Positions 46,091 to 57,590 of a stretch of DNA of 64,000 nt are shown here, in pieces. The notes under the pieces are model-generated. The model was not told the origin of the DNA. It did no database searches and saw only the letters and a program-made list of their open reading frames with translations. Origin of the DNA: Pseudisothecium myosuroides (Eukaryota > Streptophyta > Bryopsida > Hypnales > Lembophyllaceae); the NCBI GenBank assembly GCA_951799445.1, contig OX637295.1:8804001-8868000 (forward strand), given 5' to 3'. A program made the position numbers and the translations under genes. How positions within the stretch are numbered: the stretch's first letter is position 1; each line of letters opens with the position of its first letter.

Positions 46091-46892
46091 AGTAGAAGCC
46101 TTGAGGGCTCCAGCTACCATTACTTAATCTTTCATTTTCCTAGATGATTTGTATTCAATAGCATGAGATAATGGCCTTCCTAAGTACCATCCAATTGACC
46201 TACTGTGTCCCTTGTGTGACTACTTAGTCTGGTCCTTCAATTCTGTCTTGTTACACATCTATCATATCAATGCATTACCTGTTTTTATTTAACTAACACC
46301 CTAGAGTCACCCTGCCGAAACACATTGGGTACATTGCAACATGCCAAGAATCTCAATTTTTCCTTCCGACCAATTAAAGAATGGTAATGTTAGTGAAAAA
46401 CATGAGAGATATGGAATGTACGTTTTCCAAAAGGATGCAATTGAACTGGGTTTATTTAGGAATGGATGTCGTTAACTGTTCGACTTCCATAACAGATAAC
46501 AATTCGTTTTCCATGAAGTTATATACAAGCCTTCAACTCTGAAGAGAAATAACAAAATGTATGAATCCATAATGTCAATGCAGGAGAGTTTTGCCGTCGT
46601 GGCTTGTTTCAATTGGTTAGAGAGAGGCAGATTAAGAGTGATAACGCTCACTGCGGACCTTAGTGTGCAAATTTTCGACAGGGTCGGTGTGAAGTAGAAA
46701 TTTCACTGGTTTGGGAGTGAGACAAATCTTCGAGAAATCTCTGCTACTACCAACCGGTATTAACTTAGTGAGTGCGGATTCACCTAACATAATCTAAATG
46801 TAGGAGACTTTTGCCTTTGTGGCATGTTTTGATTGGTTAGGCAATCATTGAAGTCAAACGGCTCAACTCTCCTACCTTGACATCATGTCCAA

Positions 46893-47012
46893 TAATTGCA
46901 AAGCAAGCCAAGTCATCAAAAATAATCGAAGGTTAGTACCAACCTCGCTGCCCGCAGCTCGGTAGGTCCTAACCTGCGATTATTTTTGATGACTTGGCTT
47001 GCTTTGCAATTA
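46893..47012. repeat. Perfect 36-bp inverted repeat hairpin
   Basis: The left arm 46893-46928 and right arm 46977-47012 are exact reverse complements. The 48-nt loop carries a shorter inverted pair ('ggttagtacc' / 'ggtcctaacc'). Exact pairing suggests recent origin or selection. Confidence 0.85.
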
Positions 47013-47472
47013 TCTAGTCCAATATTGCAAACCCCGTCGTTTTTATTTCCCAAAATAACAAATAAGTGACATGTTTCTCACTAGGCAAAGGATTGAAGCT
47101 AGGGTGATTGAAAAGAGTCACAAATGGGGTTTGTAATGAGTGATCTCCTAATGGATTCAAATCTATAAGAAAAACTAGTGTTCATTGATGATTTTAACCT
47201 TGCAAGGACGTTATGGCTGAAAAGTGGTCAATGGATGACTTTCAAGATTACTATAGAAATAAAGAATGCAAGTATTGATCTAAAAATTGAATAATTTTTG
47301 ACAAAATACCTAGGTAATAGGTCTTGTCCTTTGATGGTGAGTCATATATTGATGTCACCTCAGTGATAGGTACTCAATCAAAACTGTTGAATCAATAGGT
47401 GCATTATGTGTTTTTACAATAATAGAGAACATCATCAATCCAATACTTTTAGTTATCAATGTCATTTCAAAG

Positions 47473-47619
47473 TTAACCCTAAAAGGATGCTATGGACTAG
47501 AGTAGTCCGATGGATGATTTCACTATAATTATAGAAAAAGAAAATGCACCTATTGGTCCAATAATTGAAGAATTTTGGTGACTACTTTGGTCATAGGAAT
47601 TGTGTCCTTATAGGGTTAA
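47473..47619. mobile_element. Very short TTAA-ended MITE (147 bp)
   Basis: The left end is TTAACCCTAAAAGGA; the right end reverse-complements to TTAACCCTATAAGGA. Matches the style of the piggyBac-type ends elsewhere in the window. Confidence 0.55.
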
Positions 47620-49199
47620 ATAAAGTGTAGTATACAAAAGCGGTTCCATTATTAATTCAACACGTACATTAATTAGTCCTAAAAAACAAGATCTATTATG
47701 AAGCTCTTTTGTCAAAAATGATTCAATTATTGGACTAATTGGTGCATTCTTCATTTCTACAATAACCTTGCAAATCATACATGCTACTTTGATATTGAAC
47801 TTCTTGATATTGTTTTCCCCTTCTCCCATTTTTGTCGAATAGGTGTCTATTGAAGCCCCGATTGAAGCATCACCAATATGACCTCAAACTGTTTTCTTTG
47901 AATGACTCAACAAATGGTGCTTCATGATTGTGTAACTTAGTTACAAGCTTTAGTGAATTGTTTGAGGTCTTTCTCAAGGCGTTGCAAACAAGCACCTACT
48001 AAACACTTTGAAGTTTCTTCTAGCTTTGAATTTGAAAATTCACAATAAAATAGAAAAAAAATTCAATTTTTTATTTTTATTTTTTGATACTAATGATTCT
48101 CATTTGTCTACAAGGCAAAAATAAAACAAACCTAATTGTGATTTTGACTCCATCTATACCCACCAACCCAAAAGGACAGGAATAAATGTTTCTACCTTGG
48201 GGCCACTTGGGGTCACGGTTTGTAGAATGGGAGCCTCGCAGATGATCAAGCTTATATTTGTGCAATGAGCCTCTTGTGGAGGTAAAGCCAGGGGTCAATG
48301 TAAAAAAAAAGACCCCCTATTTTGTAACGTCTCTAGGGTATGTTCAAGACCTCTTCTAACTAATTTGGAGCCTCTGATTGCAAATATGAACTCAAAATTT
48401 GCAAATTTTATCATGCCTCACAAATAAAAAGTTCCTGTGTTTTCTCCAGGGATAAAATGGGTGGGTGGGTGGGTGGGTGGGGCAAAACGGCCTCCGCAGG
48501 AGGCTCGTTGCACAATTGTAAGAGCCTGTTGCCATTGGGCAACTAGAGGTCTGATTTGGAGGTCCAGCCACCCCTCCAGGCCATCTCCATTGGGGATGGC
48601 TTTTGAATCGGAGGTCCGGCCACCCCTCCGGCCTCCGGTCTGTGTTAAGGGGAATTACAAGCCTGGAGGTCCACCCGGACCTCCTTTCATTAGTATGTGA
48701 CAAAATCGGGATTGCTGTGGACCCCCTTGCTAAGATACCCCCCCCATTCCCGACCAGTGACCCATTCCCGACTATAGATGCATGTATTTCTGACCACACT
48801 TAGAATGCGATTTTTTTTCGTTTTCAAGGTTGGAACTAATAAATATATGACACATATTCCAAGTTGTGAAAAAAAAATAGGAAATAATGATTAGGTAAAA
48901 AGTTATTGAATGATCGGAATTGGAAGAGTCTAGACATTGGCCATAGGTCCGGCGCACTTTTTGTCTCCCAAAATTCATAGTAATTTCAATTCAAGCGATA
49001 AAATTACCAATTATTTTGCAATCCATGTCATTTCTATTGATGTAACTCTAAAAAATATTTGTTTTGCCTTCACTACTCCAAATCATGTCGGAATTCCTTA
49101 TTTGGTCGGTTATGGGGGGTACCTTACAGGAATTTTGCAAAACTTTTACAAGAGTTACGGAGTTCTGCACTGGCTTTCAGCTTCTGACTTCTTTATTAA

Positions 49200-50387
49200 C
49201 CCCAAAATGACCCTGGGATTTCCGTTCCTTTATAGCCGCAACAAAGAGACCCAAAGTTTTTTAATTGTTGGAGTATCGAAATGTATTGAGAAGAAGAAGT
49301 AACCGTACCGATGGGAAGTAAGGTTCTAGCGCAACATATGAAAAAAAATTTGAGCCCAAAAGATTCGGGAAAGGCCGTCAGATTGTGACCTGCGTTACAT
49401 GAGCCGGGTGCCGAAACATGCTTCGTACGACGCTTCTGAATACTTCGACCAAGCCCACAGGTTCATTGCTTGGCGGAATCGAGAAAAAATTTCAGAATTC
49501 TGCAGTTCAGAACATGCCTTGCACGTATGCCAAAATTTTAGGACTATACTGGCAGGCTAATTATAAGGCAAAGACTCCGAAGTGAAGGGTGCCAGATTGG
49601 GCCAGTGCCAGAAAATCTAGAACATATAATTGATGAAAAAAATGGGGAAGGCGAAGGCGAGATCCAAACGGTGAACAGCTCTGAGCCAAAGATGCAAAAC
49701 TCAGTAAAAAAATTCAAGCTAATCTGACGGCCACTTTGAAAGAAAATTGCAATCCAAGACATTCGAAGGGGTGACCCGATGAAGGCTAGGGTCAGAGCGG
49801 CGGGAAGCAAGCGTGACAACTGCCACAGTAAGGCGGGATACACTTGGAGTCCCCTGTGGACGCGTACTGACGGTAGAGGGAAAGTCCAGCGAGGTCGAAG
49901 GACAAACCGTTTCTTCACTTGAACTGGAACGTTGCCCGCGCGCCTGCAGGAGGTCCTCAGTCCCTGCTTTGCGATCACTTACAGAAGACAAACTAATGTG
50001 CGCATTCACTATCAATGTCGGGGGAAAATCAGGACAGTACATTCAACAACGGTCGCTCACGACAACCCACAAATGAATTTTCAAATAATGGCATCACATT
50101 CATAAGTCTTCCAATGATAGTGTTTGCCTCACGCCGAGAGAACGGAGAGCGCCAGAACTCAACTGAAGCGGCGTAACTAAAAGGAAAAGCCGAATCTACA
50201 TAACAGAGGGGGGGGGAGAACTGCAAATCATCGCTATACAGATGCTAGATAAGCCAAGTATTGTGCAGTGCTGACTGAAAAATTCCCATCCAAGTGGCTT
50301 GCGGCACCTTCCAGCGACTGAGTACAAGAAGCCACTACAGAGATGCTGACGGAACGCTCCTTCACAAGACCTGTAAAAATATCGAAG
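49200..50387. other. piggyBac element, transposase 3' flank
   Basis: Noncoding as far as I can see; the short overlapping ORFs on both strands have no recognisable family. Confidence 0.5.
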
Positions 50388-52512
50388 TCACTTCAACACT
50401 TTTGCGGCATACTTCGGAATGCTGTGAACCTTCAAAAAACATTTTCCTTTGCACATGTATACGCCTCCACATCCTGGACAGTAGCGAATCTGTTTACGCC
50501 CACATATGACGCACTTGCAACGGAGTTTGATATGATGGGCTGAGTAATGTAGGCCATGCTCTGTGCGATTGAAAGAGGCCCCTATGCGCCCAAGTCGCAC
50601 TTCAGAGTCGCAGAGCCTATTAGAAACTTTGTAATGAAAAGCCACATGAGACATGACGCTCTTCTGTCCAGATCCAACAGCGTGAGCCTTGTATAGAACA
50701 TACGCATTGCCCAAACTAGTATCTAGGACAAACAACAACAGACGATGCCACCATTTGTGGGACCGTAGTTGTGCGGTGTACTCCATCCGGCATTGGTCAA
50801 CCAAGTCTACTCCTCGCATCATTTCTTGATACTCAAGAAGGATGGGAGAAGTGTGATACTCATGACGGCCTTTCCGGCTCATCCACCTAGAACACAATGT
50901 CCCCTCAGCGACTGGGTCTACTGATGTACTCAATAAATATACGGGGATGCCATCGAACCAAACGACTGCTGACATACATCGAGAACGATGCATCTGGACA
51001 ATTAGGCCGCCCTGCTCACCTTGAACACGTTCATAGGCTGCCAGATTGGGTGGCATGCCAACCCTATTTGGCAAAACAGTACCCGTAGCAAGGAACCCGT
51101 CCTGCAAAAGCTCATCAAAGAGCTTGGGCGACGAAAAAACCCGATCTATAACTACAATATGTCCGAGACCCTTCAAATCGGAGACAAGTGACTTCACCAC
51201 TTTCAGACCTAGATCTTTCTCTGGTTTTATGCCCTTTCGGCCTGTATAGACTTCTAGGTCATAGACATATCTGGATTTGCTGTTAGCACAGCACCAAACC
51301 TTGATACCATATTTGATAGGCTTATTTCTCATGTACTGTTTTATATTACAACGCCTACCCCAATAAGGAATCATAATCTCGTCTACACAAACGTGACGCT
51401 CACACCTATAAAGTCGTTTCGAAGTTTGCACAAACGCTGCCAATAACTAGCGCACCTTGGCAATTTTATCATACTCAGTGTTGGCCTTGTCTGTAACCAC
51501 TGTGTCGTTATCAACGAGATGTATGTTGCGGGTTATCTTTTCAAAGCGCGCTCTACGCATGGCTGCCTTTACAAGTGGGCAGCCAAAGAAATTCCTACGG
51601 GACCAGTACAGGCAGTTATTGGGAAGTTTTTTTAATCCCATCATGATACAAATCCCTAACCAACAACAAATCTTTCTAGGGGAAACATCGATCCAATCCA
51701 AGCCCCCATTGGATTTTGCTGGATTGCGATAGCTAGGTTGGCGAGCATACTTGTTAGTCTGCTCGCAAATCTGAGTCAAGGTTTCGATGGGCCAAAAGGG
51801 ATCAAAAAATTCATGTACGCCAGTAGGGCGACGACTTAGACGCTTCACAAGCCCAGGCCTTGGTCCTGTGAAAGGAAGGCGAGGTTGAAGAAGGATCGTA
51901 CTAAGCTCCTCCCAATGCTGGGGGGCGTAATCTATGCTCGAATTCTAACGAATCAAACTCAATATCAGGCTGTGAAAGGATCGTGTCTTCTACGACTTCA
52001 GGTTCGCTACCGGAATCGGACAGACACCAGTCAGAGTTACCTGAATCGGAGTTGCCTCGCGAGTCGACGAAAGATGCCTCCCAGTCCGAATCAGATGCTT
52101 CGTCGTCGTTCCCTACACTGGCCAGGTAACTTGGCAGGTCCAACGTGAAGGTGCTGCCTTCATTTTGCAGCTGGCTTGCATCGTTCGTGCCATTACTTAC
52201 CCTCGCAGCTGCAGCAACTAAGTCTTCTTCGGCAGCAGGTTCACAAAACTCTACAGCAACCACTTGCATTCCCAGGACCCCACCAAAATCCAATTTGTAC
52301 ATTTTTGCCCCCGTTATTGCATGCTCAAATTCCCTGAGTACTTCCCCCAACAACATATTCGCCCCACCAACACTTGGGCTCAAGCCCAATTGAGGCCGCG
52401 GAACCCACACAAAAGTGATGACCATGTCCTCAATTGCTTGTGCAGGTATCAAGGCTCCTTCACTTTTGCCTGCATGCAAGCATGGTCCCTCGTCGTTGCA
52501 AAAGGCATACTA
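50388..52512 (-). pseudogene. piggyBac transposase, all three catalytic Asp kept, one stop and one frameshift
   Basis: Minus strand. The acidic N-terminus (52512-51901, many D/E/S, e.g. DDEASDSDWEASF) shifts frame near 51925 at a run of six C. It continues RLPFTGPRPG, FDPFWPIETLTQICEQTNKY and DKIAKVR to a TAG at 51449-51447, then resumes in the same frame to 50388. The second part has CVDEIMIPYWGRRCNIKQYM (first Asp), HIVVIDRVFSSPKLFDEL (second), MRGVDLVDQCRMEY (third), and a C-terminal cysteine-rich domain (CKCVICGRKQIRYCPGCGG) that binds the element ends in this family. It would cut and insert at TTAA with precise excision. With just two lesions it died recently, or the frameshift reflects an intron I have not resolved. 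The true start is not certain. Confidence 0.85.
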
Positions 52513-53191
52513 GTTTGTGCTGTCTCGATTTCTTGCAGGACTACTTCCTTCCCCACTGTGACGAATTGGCCGCTTGCCTTCACGAATTACTCTGAGCCGC
52601 TCTGCACTCTCACACCCTGACTCTGGAGTCTCCTTGCAATTGAACAAGGTGTTGGTGGCCCCCTCGGAGTCGAAGTCGCGCCCTTCATCTTCTTCTGGCT
52701 TGGACAGACACAATCTGTGAACTCCGTGGCGGTCGTCCTACATCCGGAACATCAAATTGACAGAGACATTCCTGGAAAGCCGCGGTGTTTGTAGTAGATC
52801 TACGTGAATTAGTAGCCTACTCCAACCAACCGGTGTGCAAATGTGATCCTCCCTGTATTCTGTCACCACCCCTCCCAACCCTTCGGCAATTCCCTCACCA
52901 TGTCTGCATAGTTCCCCCCCTCAACAAGAACGTTTCCCCTCCCGACAAGAACCCTTCCTCCCTCGAACAGAATTGCCCATTTGTTCTCGATTTCCCTCCC
53001 CACTATGGACCCCTTGGGAGAGCTGCGGCACAATCTCCCTGCCGCGCCCTTGTCGCCCCCCTCCCCCTCGTCTACTACCCTCGCGCCCTTTAGAGGGCAG
53101 GGGAATTACCCCTCTCCCCTCGCCTTCCTCGAATTCCTCACGCCCTCTTGCTGGTCCAGTGGATGCACTTGGCTTTCGCTTGCCCTTCGTG

Positions 53192-53930
53192 CTAGTATTT
53201 ATCTTCTGCCTGCTTGCGGGCGAATTCCCTTTTGCGGCAATGTTGGAGAGAGGAGCATCCGCTTGAGCGCAAACTGTCGGGTGACTTCGGTTCGAACGGT
53301 CCTCCAATGTCGTCTGCTTTTTGACCGCGAACAGCTCCAGCCTCCGTCGATTTGTGGGTGGGCGCAGTAGGGGAGATGATGCAACCACATCTGGGCTTTG
53401 TGGCACCGCCAGCATTGGTGTCCTTGGGATTGAAAGAGGCCCCTCGGTCGGCAAGCTTGGGCCTGCTGCCGAATCCGTTGCCTTCATCCGCTCTCGATCC
53501 CGTCGTTTTACCCACCGTTGGCAAGCAGGCAATCGAAGGAGCAGCCGTTCTTGCGCTGCCAGGCGGGCAGACGACTTCGCCAATACTTGACCGCTCATCT
53601 TCGTCAGGCCACCGCTCCCTCACAATTTGGAAAATTGAGTCAGGGAAATCACGCTTCTTCCTCCAGCCTAAAATGAACGCGAGGTTGCTGTAAAACAAAA
53701 TTCTCCAATTTCTCGCCTTCAGCACCTCTGGTAACTCCAGAATCCTCTCACACCAAGGCAGCGAGAGTAGGTGACCTTCGTCCAGGCAATCAAGGATTCG
53801 TCTCCTCTAATCTGGAGTGGCGTCAATGTCTATCAACCATGTATCAATGACGCGCACCTGCTTCAATTGAAAGTCGGGGAATTTTTTTTAATAAATTGCA
53901 GAGGGGGAGCGCTGCCTAAATTCGCCATGG
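53192..53930 (-). CDS. Unrecognised ORF inside the piggyBac element (possible second gene)
   Basis: Open from about 53815 to 53192 on the minus strand: DCLDEGHLLSLPWCERILEL, then ARNWRILFYSNLAFILGWRK, then a low-complexity Pro/Ser/Arg tail. Upstream in the same frame are VRVIDTWLIDIDATPD, a TAG, and the sequence around an ATG near 53930 (MANLGSAPPLQFI) in another frame. The conserved-looking core is about 60 residues with many hydrophobic and aromatic positions. It could be a first exon of the transposase or an accessory gene. No family recognised. Confidence 0.4.
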
Positions 53931-54656
53931 CTTCGGAGACTGTCAATGCGGAAAGGTACAAATGAAAGCGCAACTACAAGATTACAAGTAGTTGAGCGCA
54001 CAAAAAAGAGCAAACAATTGCGCGCAACTGATTCCACTCTCTCAAATCATGAGGCGATTCACGGTCATCTCCAGGCCAGGGATTGCGACATTGCCACCAT
54101 CGCCGCCTCTCCCCCTGCTCCATCGCCATCGCCAAGACAAACCCCAACGGCCCTCCAGAATTCCACTCACAAACTCGAGATGTCCTTCTTCGGATCCAAG
54201 GCCTCTCCACAACGACTGCACACAATCTGGTGGGCAACCCTAAACCCTTGTCCTGAACCCTGCAACTACAATATTGTTTCTAAATGACCAACAGGAGGCG
54301 CGGCTTCAGCAGAAGCATTAGAATATACTATACGCTTGGCGGGAAGCTCCACGTCACAGAGGACGTACTTGCGTCCCCAACGGACTTTCTCCGGGTCGTC
54401 TGGTCCATCACCGGTTGCAATTGAAGACGTGGCACAGTACTTTTGTTGTCGTTCGGGGAACCTTGCCGGCTCTTTCACTCTATAAAAATCAAAGGACACG
54501 TCAGCATGTAGATTTATCAACACCTACGGATTCACAATTTTATGCCGGACAATCGTGTTGTTGAAAAATTTGCGAAATTCCACACCGATTTTGCATTATT
54601 CGACTTCCTAGAATGCCCGAGGACAGATTGTGTCCTCAGGGTCATTTTGGGGTTAA
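53931..54656. other. piggyBac element, right sub-terminal region
   Basis: Noncoding; lies between the putative second gene and the right TIR (54637-54656). Confidence 0.5.
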
Positions 54657-55220
54657 GGAGGTCCAGGCCCCTCCAATGGAACATCATTCGGAGGTCCGGG
54701 CCCTTCCAGTGGCTGGACCGAGGTCCGGCTGCAATGGCAACAGGCTCTAACAAGTCATCCGACATGGCAGCCCGGTGGGGATGCTCGACCCTCTCAGACC
54801 CAGAGTTGTGGATAAGAACTCCTTTTGGCGGTGTCGACGTGGCAAAGGTGGACCCAAATCAAAATTGATCTGGCACGTAAAGCTGGAAATGAGCAGAAAT
54901 AAATAAAAAAACTAATTCAAGGAAAAACCCCAGAAACCATGAGTGGTCCAAAAAGATTAGGTGGAGCCCACCCAACCCGAAGGGCACACATCCACCTCAC
55001 GCCCCTCCCAAACCCGTCCCAAACCCCAAACCCGCGATCCCACGGTCACCCAATCCCGTGCATTCACCACCATCCCCTCATCCTCTCCTCTCCTCCACAG
55101 TCCACAGTCCAGCCTCATCACTTCTTCGCAATTCCTCCACGATCCTTCGCAATTCCGTCTAGAATTTGTGGCCTCACACACACACATTCTTGAATTTGTA
55201 TTTGTGTTTTTCGGGTGGCG
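54657..55220 (+). promoter_or_regulatory. Upstream region of the rubredoxin-like gene
   Basis: 54657-54760 is a repeat that recurs inverted at 48500-48680. An A-rich 'aaataaataaaa' lies near 54898. A CT-rich patch lies at 55074-55098 (catcccctcatcctctcctc), of the pyrimidine-patch kind common in plant core promoters. The transcription start is not determined. Confidence 0.4.
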
Positions 55221-57590
55221 ATGGCAGCTGCTGGATTGTCGACGCAAGCAGTGGTGGGAAGCTTAGCGAGCGCTGGAAATCATGGCCCGAAGTTGACGTT
55301 GACTGAGGGGAGATCGGGGCTGCGGGCGCCCTCGGACCGCACGGCGCTCAAGAGCGCCTTCAACAATGGCGGAAATGGATTCTCCGCGGCTGTGGTGATG
55401 CCGGAGACAGCCGCTGGGGCCGTCCCGCCCAGGATTTCCATGCGAGCTGCGGCGAAGACGTCGTACATCTGCAAAGATTGCGGGTATGTTGTGCCGGTTC
55501 CTCAATTGCAGTGAATTCTGTGTACTCCGAGACCTCTTGAATGTCACCTTCGCATTGGGTTTTTACGACAGAAGTTAACTATGGTGGAGTGAAGAATGGG
55601 GTCCTGCTGATACTCTCACTGAATTTGTAATACTCGTTTGAAGTGCTTCGTTGTGAAAGAATTGGGTCCCTGCTGACACTCTCATGGAATTCTGTGTAGT
55701 CTCAGACCTTGGTATTATCACCCTCGGTAACACTATACTTAGAAGCTCCTGCTGATGCTCTCATTGGATTTTTAGGACACAATTTAACTATGGTGGAAGA
55801 ATGGGGTCCTGCTGATACTGTCACTGAATTTGTAGCACTCATTCTAAGTGTGTCGTAGTGAAAGAATTGGATCCTCGGGATACTCTCATTGAATTTTTGC
55901 GCACAATTTAACGATGTCGTAGTGGAAGAATGGGGTTCCGACATTCTAGACACTTGGTGCACCCTTTGATATATTTTGTTTTGGAAGAATTTTTATGATT
56001 CTTTTCTAGTGGTTTTTTTTCTGAATTTGGGAATTTGTCTAAATGTGAGTAGCGTCGAGTAGTAATATTCAATGGAATGAAAAATAGGCACTTTGGAATT
56101 TGATATGTGTCTTTTTGTGTCATTTGCAGTTGATTGTGAGACATTGGTTAATAGAGTGACTAAATGTAGTGATTAAATTTCTGATTAACTCAGTGATTTA
56201 ATTGACCTAGACAAATGTGAGCAGGGTGGTTAGTTAGGGTTTGGGATTCAACCAAAGAGTTGCACAGTACTGGTAAGGGATCATTTGAACGCTCGTAAAA
56301 AGTTGGTTTGAAATACTGCCATTTTTGTTCTTTCATGGAGAATTGGAATGACGAAGATTGAGTTTCTTGGTTCATAACAATGTGTGTACCCATTGCTGAT
56401 TTCTGCTTTATCACAGGTACATCTACAATGAGAGAAAGCCTTTCGAATCATTGCCTTCTGACTACTCCTGCCCTGGTACTTTGCTGAACTACGTAACTTG
56501 CTTGAAATCTTCTGTTCGGTACTAAGAGTTTCCACATTCTTGTTTGGTCACTCCATTTAATCTAAGTTAATTGGATGAGATTCTTGAATTCATGTGCTGT
56601 GGATACCAGTGATTAGAATTTGATTTCTGTGTTGTCCTTCTTTTAAGAGGTTTTGCACAGACATGCTCAATCATAGTCTGAAAAGGACTCCATAATGCAC
56701 AGGATAATGAGATATAACCTTGCTCTCCATTTCCGATGCTGAATTGCCATCTCCACAGAAATGGGCTCCATTGAGATTTTGATTGGTGATTGACATTCCA
56801 ATGCATTACGGTTAGAATCTCGGTCTTCTATATTGTCCGGATATCGATGATTCTCGAATTATTGAAAGCTTGGACTTACACCATGATGTCCTTGGCTGTG
56901 GAAATTAGTGTGTTCTGCACCGAAGAGGAGATTCAAGGTCTATGACGCTCCGCTGTCCAGGAACGTTAATGATACGGCAGTCCGAAAGGCCCGGAAGCAA
57001 GATTTGAAGAGTGCTAATGCAGCAGCTGGGTAAGCATCTCCTATTGAACTGGTATTCCGGCATCTCCATCGAATCTTTTTTTTCTTGTTTTGTGCTTCAT
57101 TTTGAAGTCATTTGATTGATTGATATGGGCGCTTGGGAATATGGATTAGGCAATTAGAAAGTAGAACTTCGTTATGAGAAATATCATGTCTAGTGGCCCA
57201 GCCACAGGAATAATGTTATTTCCATAACAACAAGGCTGTACCCTCACATTACCAGACTTAACCTTAATGGTTAGGGTCTTGTTTAATCATGCTCAATCAA
57301 GAGTCTCAGGAGAAGGACTCCATAAATAAGGACAAGATTGCGATGCTCTCCATGATATCCTACGCTTGGTTGCCACCTCCGCAGAAATATTTGGTTTTCA
57401 TTGAGGTTTCACAATGAGTTGAACAGTTGTTGCAAGCATGATGTTCCGTCCAACTATTCCGAGTTGTTGCTGACAAAATTTTCTGGGTTTGTTGTATTCT
57501 TTGATGTGCAGAAGCGCACTTCCTGTTGGCATTGCGGTTGGCCTTATTATTATTGCAGGGACATTCGTTTACTTGAACAACACCTTGTAG
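55221..57590 (+). CDS. Rubredoxin-like plastid membrane protein, four exons, 173 aa
   Basis: Exons 55221-55483, 56417-56475, 56909-57029, 57512-57590; all introns GT-AG, phases 2, 1, 2, total 174 codons with stop TAG. Residues 1-80 are Ala/Ser-rich and basic, like a chloroplast transit peptide. The rubredoxin fold follows with both iron-binding pairs: YICKDCGYIYNERKPFESLP and SDYSCPVCSAPKRRFK (four Cys). A charged linker (NDTAVRKARKQDLKSA) leads to a C-terminal membrane helix (LPVGIAVGLIIIAGTFVYL). This layout matches the small plant rubredoxin-like thylakoid proteins, which hold the iron site on the stromal side; a role in photosystem assembly or redox is inferred from relatives. The gene is intact. 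The ATG at 55221 is preferred over an in-frame GTG at 55215. Confidence 0.93.

Larger units (their letters stand above)
46091..49195. other. Non-coding stretch with hairpin and diverged repeats
   Basis: 46590-46640 and 46800-46850 share a motif ('aggaga(g/c)ttttgcc...gtggc(t/a)tgttt(c/t)(a/g)attggttag'). 47190-47800 holds three diverged copies of a block containing 'ataattgaa(g/t)aattttt'. A (gggt)n run lies at 48460-48482. 48500-48680 has Cys/Gly-codon-rich 'ggaggtcc' repeats that recur inverted at 54657-54760. No gene recognised. Confidence 0.55.
49196..54656 (-). mobile_element. piggyBac element, 5.46 kb with 20-bp perfect TIRs
   Basis: The left end TTAACCCCAAAATGACCCTG (49196-49215) is matched exactly by the reverse complement of the right end (54637-54656). 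Both include the TTAA target typical of piggyBac, and the transposase inside is of that family, so ends and enzyme agree. Coding content is on the minus strand: an unrecognised ORF (53930-53192), an acidic N-terminal ORF (52512-51901) and the catalytic part (51930-50388). The length is about twice that of the classic insect element. Confidence 0.88.

Noticed and set aside
48392..48803. Overlapping ORFs on both strands near 48.4-48.8 kb
   Set aside because: GC-rich repeat sequence with (gggt)n; no domain, and both strands are open equally.
16949..51449. Reassigned genetic code with TAA/TAG as sense codons (known in some green algae)
   Set aside because: The intact rubredoxin-like gene ends on TAG, and the gag-like and methyltransferase-like genes end on TAA at sensible places. 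The three internal stops are better explained as mutations.
52921..53598. Second long minus-strand frame (225 codons) overlapping the putative accessory ORF
   Set aside because: Low-complexity Arg/Gly/Pro composition and no continuity upstream; the other frame continues into a conserved-looking core.
54939..55266. ORFs around the start of the rubredoxin-like gene
   Set aside because: They fall in the CT-rich upstream region or run antisense to exon 1.
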